In this document: positions 49,301 to 60,400 of the stretch, piece after piece
Position numbering within the stretch: the stretch's first letter is position 1
How the letters are laid out: the number at the start of each line of letters is the position of its first letter
NCBI GenBank assembly: GCA_903813345.2
Contig: CAIIXF020000001.1
Location: forward strand, 12,447,915-12,511,914
DNA: 64,000 nucleotides
Direction of reading: 5' to 3'
Source of the DNA: Owenia fusiformis
Lineage: Eukaryota > Annelida > Polychaeta > Sabellida > Oweniidae
Program-made: the position numbers and the translations under genes
The notes under the pieces: generated by a model
Told to the model about the DNA's origin: nothing
The model's input: only the letters and a program-made list of their open reading frames with translations
Database searches by the model: none

Positions 49301-50436
49301 CAGCCCCCAGTTGCTATACGGCCTATTCCCCCACCAAATATCCTTTCCTAGTATCCTACACCCCCTAGTAAATGTCTGCCCCCTCATATTATCATTAAAT
49401 ATTTATCAGATTTCGCGGATATATTGCATTGTTTTCTGAAATTAAGTTTGACTTTTTTTCAATTAGTGTCCGGTTGATATATGCGTGTAAACAACGAACA
49501 GTAGAAATTGACGAACGTACGAACTTGAGCATACACATCGGTGTATGATATTTATATCGCCCTTGATAAATGAGGTAGACTTATTTCAGTCAAATGTGCA
49601 GTATACAGCAGTAGATATCGATATATTTATCGGAAAGCTGCCAAAATGTTGAAAATCAAATTTGAATATGTTAGTTACGAACCAAACGCTACGTTTGAGA
49701 TTGTAATGCAACCAAATTACCCAGTATTCTTAGTATGATCATGCCGAGTTTTTGATTGGTTAATAGGGTTCAATGTAGAGGTCGGGCCTACATTGGCGCT
49801 GGGTAAAGTCCTTTTTTGCAGAAGTTTTCATTTTGTTCGTGAAATTTTTGTTTGAAAGTTGAAAAGATCGAAATATCTACCAATTTCAAAGTAATTTTAC
49901 TTGTTTTGTCTAGTGTTGCGGGTGGTCAAGAGTCACTTCTAAATATATAAGGGCATTATCACATGGGAGTCAAACGGACTCCCGTTTATGACAACGTAGG
50001 GTTCCGGAACGATATCACCCGGGTCTACGGACTCCCGCTTCTGCCGAACCCTGCATATCAGGCTTTAACATTACCACGGTCATGACAGGCCATGCAATAC
50101 TAGCATTATCACGGTTATATCAGGCTTTCACAATAACAATACAACGGTCATGGCAGGATCCTTGCGAAACTTAAAAACACTTAATAACATGGTGACGGTT
50201 ATGCCAGACATAAGTCTTGCAACAGATAGGGTCTCAGTGAAGTTCCTGTGAATTATAAAGAAGAATACTTCAATAATCAATATATGTTTACTCTAAAGCT
50301 ACAATCTGCCTATTATGCACAATTGCAGTTGTTCATCATGATGAAATATAAAATCATATTTACTTACTGTGTGTCCGACTGTAATATCGAAAAACACAAT
50401 AGGATTGTTTGGATTTGGCTTTTCCGGAAGTTCCAT
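43333..50436 (-). CDS. PPIH: Peptidyl-prolyl isomerase H (spliceosomal cyclophilin), 179 aa
   Basis: Cyclophilin H, a prolyl isomerase of the U4/U6.U5 tri-snRNP that binds PRPF4. Seven minus-strand exons: 50436-50368, 47603-47539, 47322-47254, 45708-45666, 44653-44558, 44059-43972, 43442-43333; the frame closes at 179 aa (human 177). N-terminus [20 protein letters not shown]. Active-site block [15 protein letters not shown] gives Arg68, Phe73, Met74 and Gln76; [20 protein letters not shown] follows. The C-terminus [24 protein letters not shown] is diagnostic for PPIH. The cyclosporin-contact Trp of most cyclophilins is Phe135 here (human PPIH has Trp). Introns hold a foldback element, a 22 bp minisatellite and a mariner fragment. 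Head to head with ARMC9. Confidence 0.95.
43791..43892. repeat. TTGTA/TATTG pentamer-rich tract
   Basis: About 100 bases of TGTATTG-like pentamers (TGTATTGTATTGTATTGTAT) in PPIH intron 6. A similar shorter tract lies at 27670-27720 in the esterase intron. Confidence 0.75.
44127..44225. mobile_element. Pogo/Tigger-like MITE fragment in PPIH intron 5
   Basis: ATAAAACCTGTATAAGTGGA followed by CTTTGGTACTCCAAAACAGT and GCCACTTGGGAG matches the left half and interior of the family. No right end was seen. Confidence 0.5.
44985..45412. mobile_element. 430 bp foldback element in PPIH intron 4
   Basis: The two halves are inverted copies. Outer arms share GGTCCTAACTTCGACCGTTA and AATTTGAATTTTTGAC (left from 44991, right ending near 45390), then GAGTCTCATACTGCACC. 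The centre pairs TTTTGGTCCCCAGCTGT (about 45164) with ACAGCTGGGGACCAAAA (about 45195). Mid-arm similarity is lower. No transposase. Non-autonomous foldback or MITE; superfamily not assigned. Confidence 0.85.
45988..46475. repeat. 22 bp minisatellite, about 22 copies
   Basis: Unit GGGCCTCAGAGGTTAATATATA repeated without gaps in PPIH intron 3. Copies differ mainly at one site (CCTCAG, CCTTGG or CCACAG) and in the first base (GGGCC or AGGCC). The variants are interspersed in a partly regular order. Confidence 0.95.
46727..47170 (-). pseudogene. Mariner-type transposase fragment (C-terminal part)
   Basis: The minus-strand frame 47095-46727 encodes 122 residues of a mariner/Tc1 transposase catalytic core end: [20 protein letters not shown] and [20 protein letters not shown]. 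The two Asp residues (DNAPSH and CDFE) have 34 residues between them, the DD34D spacing of mariners. The first catalytic Asp, the DNA-binding domain and any upstream half are absent in frame. Terminal inverted repeats were not identified. Inserted in PPIH intron 3, next to the minisatellite. Not functional as seen. Confidence 0.88.
47604..50367. other. PPIH intron 1, no gene seen
   Basis: 2.76 kb intron. It holds a short direct repeat, GGAACCTGTATCAACACCTG, near 48809 and 48935, a small AT palindrome near 48110-48145, and C-rich sequence near 49190-49390. Otherwise AT-rich sequence without coding features. A plus-strand frame at 49167-49439 shows no recognisable domain. Confidence 0.55.
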
Positions 50437-51400
50437 GTTTTCAAATTTTCGCGGTATAAATATTTTCTACAATTTCATTGGTCGTTTTTCTAATTTCATA
50501 AAACTAAAAAATATGAGCATTTATCATTAATTATTTTTGAGATCAATTAGCGAAACATTATTTATATTTGGGCCATTCTATATGTAAATAACTTGAGTTT
50601 TCGAAGTCTTAAAAATTTCAAAAAATGCGAAGCTATTCAATCCGTATAAATAGCATCTTGAAAAATAATTTTGGAATGTACTCTCCAAGAAATGTTGATT
50701 TATAAGCTAATATGTGACAATTAGACAGGTAAACTAATTTTGTGTGTATGTTTTTATACAGTGGATTTGATAGATATCGATGATTATAACATAAGATGCC
50801 TAGATTTTCACCCATCTCTATCCTCAAAAATAAATTGAAATGAATATTGTCCTGTATCATCCAGGCCTGCTGTGTCTCACTCTCAGCTGCCAGCTTTGTC
50901 AGTGTTGACCACAGGAAGCTATTTACGTACATATAGATGAGTGACATTCGGGACACATTTTTTTAAACTTTGACTCCATAGAAAGAAGCACTTCCACGAA
51001 GCTTCATCGTAACTCAGTCTAAAAATGAATTTAGAAGACGTGGTTGGTTTGTTCTTTGTGAAGTTGTCTGAGGTAAAGTGTGTTATTTTCAGGTAAGTTG
51101 ATAGAAATAGAAATAGAAATATTTAGGCTGTACCAAAAGATTGTTGTTGTGCATGCAAGTCATCAGTGGATATACAGGCCCTTTAGCCAGGAGGGGGGCG
51201 TAGCCTTTTAAGTGATTTTGGACATTTTTGGACCAAGATTGTCAAAAGTGATCCCCCACCTGGAATTTTTCTAAAAGTGAACCCCCCTTGGGTAATCCTG
51301 GCTATGGGCCTGTACATGTGTAAAATATGAAGGATGTAGGCTTTAGTATACAACCTTGAAATTGATATGTAATTAACAATGTATATTTTCAGGTCAAAAG
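50437..51400. promoter_or_regulatory. Head-to-head PPIH / ARMC9 intergenic region
   Basis: 965 bases between the start codons of divergent PPIH and ARMC9. It should contain both promoters. An AG/GTAAGT donor at 51092/51093 could end a 5' UTR exon of ARMC9 that splices to the acceptor at 51392 (TATTTTCAG), just upstream of the ARMC9 ATG. An ATG at 51024 in that stretch does not join in frame to ARMC9, so it would be an upstream ORF. A small foldback element sits at 51175-51312. Confidence 0.45.
51175..51312. mobile_element. TA-flanked foldback MITE upstream of ARMC9
   Basis: Left CAGGCCCTTTAGCCAGGAGG and right CCTGGCTATGGGCCTG are inverted ends, each bordered by TA (51173-51174 and 51313-51314). 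GGGGGG and CCCCCC runs also pair. 138 bp, non-coding. TA duplication suggests the Tc1/mariner/pogo superfamily. Confidence 0.75.
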
Positions 51401-54400
51401 ATGTCTGGCAGTTTAGGAGTTGTTGCTTTTGAAGCAGAACTGAATGGAATTGTACAAGAGGTAAATTGTTTTTGGCTCACACTAGTGTTGTCGCGATTAA
51501 TCGATACATCGCCATATACATCGCCAAAGCTGATTCTGGCGATGCATCGATGTCTGAAACAAAACATTGATGTTTTAAAAAAAAATTAATTTGCTAAAAA
51601 TCACCCTTTCTTATCTTATTTTGACTCAAATCGCTTACCTTTCTCATGACTTATTTCATTTTCCAATGTTTTCTGATATTCTTTCGCTTTAGAACTTTTT
51701 CTCGATGTACATCGCGATGTGCATCGATGTTTACTCCTGAAAATTGCCGATGCATCGATGTACGATTATGGCACATCGCGACAACACTAGCTCACACACA
51801 CAGTGAGCCTTTAGGATTGATCAGGCGTCCGTCCATCCGTTAGTCCGTCTGTTGGTCCGTCCGTCCGTCAACATTGGTCGCACAAATTAAAACTGCTATT
51901 CGGATTGAGTCATATCCACATTCATTTTATGCATATCCATAATGCCTATTTGACCTATCATCGCCATTTCCCAAGTTCGCCCGGTTTCCGAGAAATTGCT
52001 GATTTTAACGTCAAAAAGTTTCTGTAAATACTAGACACTTTGTTAAAGTAGAAGATTTCAAAGCTCTTGAAATTACAGTTTTTGGTGTTTACTCAATAAA
52101 ATTTGACAAAATTTAGGACTCATTTTCAGGACATTTTTAGGACTCAATTTCATATGTATTAAGTCAATCATCATTGGCTGCTCAAAACACTGTGTGAGCA
52201 CAGGACTGTGGGTCCTTTATTTGTAGTATAAAAATAGATCTGATTATCTAAATAAATCTGATTCTATCCGACAAATAAATTATAGATCATTTGTCTTCCT
52301 TGTACATGTATTTTAATCCTATAAAAATAATTTGAGTTTCTCTGGAAAATGTATTTTTGTTAAAACTTTTTTTCAGTACCTGGATTTTGTCAGCTATGAT
52401 AGGACCCTTCAATCATTCAAGGATGAATGCATGCAAAATGGGAAGCCTATTGCTAAGTCAGATGCCAAGCCAAAGTCGGATCAGAAACTTCTAGCTTTAC
52501 AGGTGCTCTTTTGTAAAAGACATCACTACATTGGATAACATGACCACAAAGTTTTCCCTCAAAACGTCTTAATTTATTAATTTGGAGTGAGATATTGTAT
52601 TTGGCTGAATGAGTGGATGGTATTTTGATTTGGAGGTTTTCCATCTAAACACTAGGCCATTATTTTGAGGCCATTATTGAAACTTTGTTTTTTACAGTAT
52701 ACATTTCATTTACGTTAATTGGAAATTACATTTTGTCCACTACTTGCCATATTTTCACAATATGTTGGCCACAAAACAAATAAAACTATTTTTTAAATTT
52801 TGTTTGTGTTGTCCTCATGTTTGGATTTCTTAACCAGTCAGTTTCTTGTTTTTTCCAGAATGAACTAGTCCAATTATTCCAATATGGAGAAAGAGACAAA
52901 TTCTTTAAACTGTGGGATGAACATTTATCGGAAGAACTCCGTAACAGTGATTCCACTGCACAGAAGTTGGAGTTTTATTTAAATATTTATTTTGCCATAT
53001 ATCCCTATAAGATGGGAAACAGTGTAAGTAGTGTAAACATTTTTTTTTCAAATAAAATAATGTTTCCGATATCCTATCCTCCTTTACACTGTACTTGTTT
53101 TTTGGAACGAACAATTGATATTATGCATCAAACATAATAAAACGTCGTACATGGATTTGGTCGAGAACCTTCATTGTAAATCTTTGTCAAGATTTATATG
53201 TCAGCTTCCCATTATAGAGATTTGGGGCTAAATTATTTGAAAGAACTCTGAATCACAGGTTTATTCAATCATTATTCTCAACAAAATCAAAAATATCTTT
53301 ACGTACACTGCATTCCAGACCAAGGCGGATATTGAGGACTCTATGGGCTACTTTAAGCAGTATATAGAGTCAAGAGGAGCCAATCTCAGTCAAACTACAG
53401 AGTTCTTACCATTCTATGCCTTACCCTTTGTGCCTAATCCACAAAACCATCCAACCTATAAAGAACTTTTCTCAGTAAGTTATGGTACTTAATATAGAAG
53501 TTTTTATGTATTTCATGGAATAAATCAAAATCATTGAAATTGCTTGAGGTATCACTCAAATATATATAAGTTTGATTGTTAAGATAATTAATATTTTGCT
53601 TAGGCTGAATATATGGTTGAAAGTTGGTTTTAACTTTTCAGGAAGCCTGGGTACCTGATATACAGATCCGATTGGAAAAGTTCCTAACTCTTGCATTGCA
53701 ATCCACAGCACAGCCACGTCTCTTTGATCTATATGTATCCTTATGAATAATCAAATATCAAAGATTCTTGTCATATTTTTATAAATTATCAGCTTAGTTC
53801 ATGAGAATCAGATGAGATTGAGTAAAATAAATTCATCAGTGAATATTTAATGCTTTTCAGCTGATCCAAATAATTTGACATGCAAACTTATTACTAATAT
53901 GTGACTTTATGATAATCAACAATGTTGGAATACGCAAATACATGTATCTTTTATATCAGAGCTTTAGAATTAAAAAAATCATCATAGTTTTGGGATATTT
54001 TGATATGCTTCGGGAAACCTATAAAATAAGTAAAATTGAAATGTTAAATCCAAATGAGAAAGAAGAAGAATACAACATCTGTGTTAGTCCTTAACTCGTT
54101 TTCAGAAAGGGACAAATAAAGGTAAGTTTACTTTAGAATATCAAATAGGTTTACAACAGAATAAAATGTGTACAGAAACACCTTTCCGGGAGAATTTAAC
54201 ACTCCGTTATATGATTTCATTGATAATTACTGTACTGTTGTTTTGTAGAGATGCAGAAGCAAATGGCTCAGATGCAGCAACAGATTGTAGATGCAGAAAA
54301 GAAGACAATGACATATATGAAACGATACAACAGGGTACAGGTGAATGAATTAACATGGAATCAGTGGTGGGGGGGGGGTTATGCCATGAAAAATCCTTGA

Positions 54401-57400
54401 TCTTAAAATTCTCTGGTGAAAACCCTGAGAAGCATATTATGTTTTAATCCTAGTATGGTAAGATCCTGGGGGAAAACTTAATGCTTGGAGTTCAATGTCA
54501 AGTTCAACATTATGGAGGTCATACACAAGGTCGGTGTGACATTTAATGTCAATGATTAATGAAAGGTTACATGTTTAGATAAATTAATAAATATTGTAAA
54601 CAGGGAATTTAGACTTTTCTTGTATTGAGTTGAGTTTCTGATCATTGCCCGCAACAAATTGATGAATTTAAGTCCAATGTATCCTTTTCATCTGTTACAT
54701 AATCTGTTATGTAATAAAAAATCATCACAATCATTATGATTTTGTTTTTATATTTTAGGCTGACTATCACAACCTTATTGGTATAACTGCAGACTTGGTT
54801 GATACTCTTGAAGAAACCGTGAAAGGAAAAGTAGTAAGCACAACTTTTGACATTTGAAGAAATTACGTAATAATAGAAAACAATAGATAAAAATTAATTG
54901 AAGCAACATTTCACAATTTTTTTTGTTTTAAAATAGTCACAAGTACCTCCACTTATGAATAGTACATGAACAAAAATAATGTTATTTATCAATTTTTATT
55001 TGAACCTAACATCTTCTTTGGATTATTTAAATGAAAATGACCATATTATGGTGTAAAATATTACAGGATCTATATAAGGCAGTAAGTAGTTGCATGTAGA
55101 TAGGTTTGGTGGTAATGCTTGCTTTAGGGGTTACAACAGGTATATGTTACCTCTGTACCCTTGGGAAGGTCTGAGACTAAGGTCGTTATTACACCCTAGC
55201 AGGGTGCCCTCTGAAATTAGGGGTGGGTCATCAGAAATAGGCATGATTAGGTACTTAGTGTAATTGACACCCAGGCCTGACGGTGAGGGTGGATGCCATG
55301 TATCTAGTTATAGTTGAAAAGAGCCACGACTAGCAACTGTAAGTGCAATTTGCAAGGTGGTACATGTGCCATAACTCAATTCAGACTACTCTACTTCCAA
55401 ACCTTTTTTGTGTTTTACCAGAAATACTAATTTAATGTCATGAGTTGTTAAGGAAGGTTTATCAATTTTTATTTGAACCTAGCATTTTTGGCATTTGGTG
55501 GGGGGGTTCAGGAAATTAATTTATTTTGAATTTTTTATTATGTTCTCAGATATTACTTACTTACATACATTATGAACATTTGCTTGGATTATCCCCAGAA
55601 TACAACATTTTTATAAATGCAGAGTTGCAGAGAATGCCTAATTCGGGAATACATATTAACATTACTAAGTGCATGAACTGAATCTAATATGGTATCGATG
55701 TGATGTTTTAATGTTCTGCACATTATCCAATGATCTTCAAGATATTATTGCACTGCATGAATCAGTTGTGGAAGGCTGTGTAGTGGACTAATGTTAGGTG
55801 TTGGGTATCGTGAACCAGAAATATTAGGATATGAATGCTTTTTCCAAAGTGGTTGTGACAAAGGTCAAGGAATTTGACTAAATAACTGTACGTACACAAC
55901 TCTTCAGAGTACAATACACCATAATATTAGTTTATGCATTATTTAACCTGCACAATTCATCACTAAATTTTTATATGATCTAAATTGCAGATTTACATCT
56001 TACATTATTAATTCAAAAAGTCCATTTAAAGCTATTTGGCATACATTATTTTACAACGTTTTCATGTAAATCATCTCAGAATCAAAGTATTTGTTGAGTT
56101 TATTAAAAACTAGGACATTAAATATATATTTTCAGGTAACACCAGAGTATCTACAGGCAATATGTCAAAGATTATTTAGTAACCAGGTCAGGGCCACTAT
56201 GGACTTCACACGTCCTGGAACTGCCGCAGATGTCCTGCGAGCCTCCATGGCAACAGCGTGAGTCTTAGCTTGTGTTGTATGTCTGTGTCCTCATGTATGT
56301 AATTTGTAATATAGTTTATGTCAGAGTCACTTATTGGCCTGTTATACAGATTTGTGTATTGGCTTCTAATATGTTTGCCTATCAGCCCATTGTTGACCAT
56401 AGAATGAAGTCGGGGATATTGAGAATGCTGTCCATCTCTGTCTGTCCATCTGTCCTTATATCCATCTATCTAGTCAGTGATTCAATCAAAAGAATGACAC
56501 ATTCTTCTTTTAGCAATTCATTTAGTATCATAGCTATTTTGAGAATTTTTTTCTAGCAGTCTTGTTTAGCATTTATTAGATATATATCTATGTTATATAT
56601 TTGTTTGAGCATATATGTTAAAAAGGGAAATTCAAAAATGGTGACTGTGAAACAACATTAAAATAACAGTACGTTGTAGAGGTCAGTAGGTGAGAAACTA
56701 TACTGTCAGTCTTTTTCTTTGTAGACCAAAGAGGGAGGAACCCACCCCACTTGCCTCCATTAATGTTGTCCCCACATTGGACTATGAGAGGATTAAACAA
56801 GACCTCATCAATGCTGATGAACGAAGACAGTGTCTCTTATTACAAGCTTTACGATGGGTGAGCATCAATCTTGTACAATCAGAGATCTTTTCATAAGATT
56901 GATTTGAAATGGTCTCTTATTCTAAGATTTACAATATAAAGTACATGTAAAACATTATCTGTCTTACTTAATTAAGTATGTGGGGTATTGAAATTGCGAT
57001 GTGATATATATAAAAAAAAAGCAGATTATGAAGATAAAGTGATTGACTCAAGTTCAGTCACTAAAAAACAAGACATCTACTGTTTTTAATTGATTAACAC
57101 TGTTTGAAATAGCAATTAACTTTACAGTACATGTATGAATATTTATGACATATGACATATTTAGTGTGGATTCATTCTTTATGAACAGTGTTGTTGTTTA
57201 TTGTTTTAGAAACTCACAAGATCTGCTCCAGCAGAGAGAGATGTCATCATGCAAGATTTCATCAGTAATGATATAATGGGCTGCGTGAATGCAAATCTCT
57301 ACAGGGTAAGTAATCCAGACAGTAGCAATTTGCAGATTGATATTTTTACACTGTTTTGTAATGACAATTCCCATCAACCATCAATCCTAGAAGGCATACC

Positions 57401-60400
57401 CCATATGTTATATATCATATGAAAGCTTACTCAATTGTGGACCTATTTTGAAATATGCATATGAGTTCAGGCAAAAAGATGTGAACTTAACAAATGTAAC
57501 TTCAGGTCTGTCAAAAGGAGGGGTTTGTGAATTCTAGGGCGTTGACGTACAGAGGCGTGCAAGGCAACTGCCTCATAAATTTATGGAAATGCCATACTAT
57601 CTAGGACATACAACTCTCGGGCTCAAAATCGTTGAAAATTCAAACAAATGTGTATGGTTCAAATTTACTCGCTGTTGGAGAAAAGCAGCCCTGTTAGATG
57701 ACCTCATAGAATTATATCCATGTGGTTTCCCTCTTCCAAGACTTATTTCCATCTTTTACGTTTCAGTTGGAGTTTTTAAAGCTGTTGCAGTCTCCTAACG
57801 AAATAGTTCAACAATACACAGCCAGACTGATCAATGCGTTTGCGTCACTGTGTGATGGTTAGTATTGTAATAAGATGTTTGGGATTTCATTGTTGAATAA
57901 GAAATGGATGAATGTAAAGTTTTATTTTACACAGTATCATGCAGCAAGATCATGAATTTCTATTCAAAATATGATTTGCATTTGTACATGAAGTCCACGT
58001 GCTCTGGTGATGTGGCACACACAATTTGATGATTCAGAGCTCAAAATTGAAAACAACCTGTTTTGAAGAAAAATATTTGTTTCAAATTATGTCAGATTAT
58101 TTCCTCTCACTCATTAGATCTTTGATGTACATTCAGAGGCTTTTTGAATGTTCATGAAGGTTACATTGGTTAGTCCCAGGGTACCTATACCAGGCCTGTC
58201 AACTGTCCCGCAATTTGCGTATTTGTCACGCATTTGCTGAAGAATTTGAAGTCACGCCAGTTATTTTTGCGTGACAGAAAATGTCACGCAAATACGCATT
58301 TTACCTGGTAATTGTCAAGCAAAAATATTTCTGTAGAAAAATTTCTAAAGAAGATCGTCTACACAGCAAAAATACGAACGCCGGAAAAAAACGTACGCAT
58401 TTCGTTCGGACTTTTTACGCGAATTACGTATATGTCACGCATTCTGTTCAAAATTTTTCGTACCCCCCCCCCCGTTGATTGATGTTTGAAACGCGAGCGT
58501 AGCGAGCGCGAAAAATATGAGGTGTTCAAAATTTGGCAAGATGTAATAAAATTTAAAACCAAGGTGTTCAAAATTTGGATCAAGGTGTTCATATTTGGAC
58601 CAAGGTGTCCACATTTTGAGGCGAGGTGTTCAACATTTCCAAGTCACTCATGTTAAGTGTTCCCAAGTTGACAGGCCTGCTATACCTCCTTCACGGAAAT
58701 AAAGATTAAAATGTATTACTTATTTTATATTCAAATCTTCAGGTCTGATGGGTAATTGAATGATTCCTCATTGGTGAAAAGATCTAAGGGATTGGTTGAT
58801 AAAACATTTGTTTAAGAAAGCAAAAAACTAAGAGCTCAATCAATAGAAATAATCCATTATTTAATGATCACCCTCATACAAAAGAAAATTTAACATCACA
58901 ACAATTTTTATTTCAGGAAGAAGTTATATCTCTGAGAGTGCAGACCATCTTGAGGCTCTTACTGAGAACCTTTGTTCAGATGAGAAAGACTCCATAACAA
59001 GAGAGAATGTCCTCGGTGCTCTACAAAAACTCAGTTTAAGGTAAAAGTAATGTAGAAGTCTGTTATAGCATTAGTGTGCAATGTAGGGTTTTAGACATGC
59101 TGGTCAAAAATAAACTATACACCAGTAGTCTAGGTACAAGCCCCTGTGACTCCCCACTCCCTGTGAACCCCTTCCCATTACCTGACTACACACAGCTCAC
59201 ACAGTGGACTTGTAGCTAGACTATTGACCAGATGCAATGTAATTTTCCTATACATGCTGAAAAGTAAAGTGGCTGAGACAAAAAGAAACAGTCTCAGGAC
59301 CACTGGACCTGTGCTTATTTTGCACCCTATAGCATTGAGTCTCTGTGTAAGTCTAGTATTTACATAAGGGGGTGTTAGGGTATGGAAGATGGGGAAGACT
59401 TGTAGAAGCCCGTTGTGAGAAATCTTTCTGAATGGGAATAAATTGTAATAATGAACAGTAAAATTTTCATTTTAAATAAGAATCTTGTATTGGAGTTGTA
59501 TTTTTAACCATCCCAGATTTTGTTTAGATTTTATATTTGATTTATTTTTCAGGAGAAATCTTCAAAGCCAGATGATAGACAATGGGATCATTCCCTGGTT
59601 GGTTTCTGTTTTGGAAGATAATGACTCACTGTCAGACTACACCCTGGAGTACTCAGTTGCCTTACTGATGAACCTCTGTCTCAGGAATGCAGGTATGTAT
59701 CATAGTATATCATCTCTATATGTGTCTTGCTGGGAACAAATGTATGCTGGGGAGTTGCATGTACCGTCTGTTATATGTAAGAGAAAATGAATTATTTTTA
59801 AGGCGTAGTTTTGCTTTAAGTCTCATTGGACACCTCCCCCCCCATACTTACTTCACCACCTATTAAAGAATTTCTTTCAAATTTGTCTTGAAAATTTAAT
59901 ATGAACTACAGAATGGAGATTGAATAGAGCGATATTTCAAGGAAAACAAAAATTTACAAAATGCACTTTCATTGCTCAGGCATTGGTTATTTAAAATTTA
60001 ATACAACATGGGAAATAATTATAAAGCCTATATATATGTTCATTGTACCATGTATTATAGGCAAGAGAAAGTGTATACCCATTGCCCATCAAGTGTTGAA
60101 GGTGCTAAGTGATCTTATGGGACATGAGAACCAAGAGATCATACCATATGTGAATGGAGCCCTCTATAGTATACTTGCCATACCCTCAATCAGAGAGGAA
60201 GCCAAAGCTATGGTATGTATTCATACATTTCAACACCCTTGCTTGTTTTACTATGTTTCTAATACTACATTACAGTAGAAGTTTAAATTAAGAAAAACTG
60301 TTGCTATATTATTTTTATTATTTATTTTTATTTTTAAAGTTCATTATAACAAGACATTTCTTTCTGAGTGCAAAATAGAGAATCCTTTATTGTTTTAAGC

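Noticed and set aside
49167-49439. 90-codon plus-strand frame in PPIH intron 1
   Set aside because: Pro-rich because of C-runs (CCCCCTCC); no domain, no homology sign, no splice context.
51024-51072. Possible extra N-terminal coding exon of ARMC9 (ATG then MNLEDVVGLF)
   Set aside because: Neither donor there (51073 or 51093) joins in frame to the exon with the MSGSLG start; treated as an upstream ORF in a possible 5' UTR exon.
58281-58592. Open frames on both strands near 58.3-58.6 kb
   Set aside because: They lie within the repeat-filled CAGGCCTGTCAAC element and contain no transposase motif.
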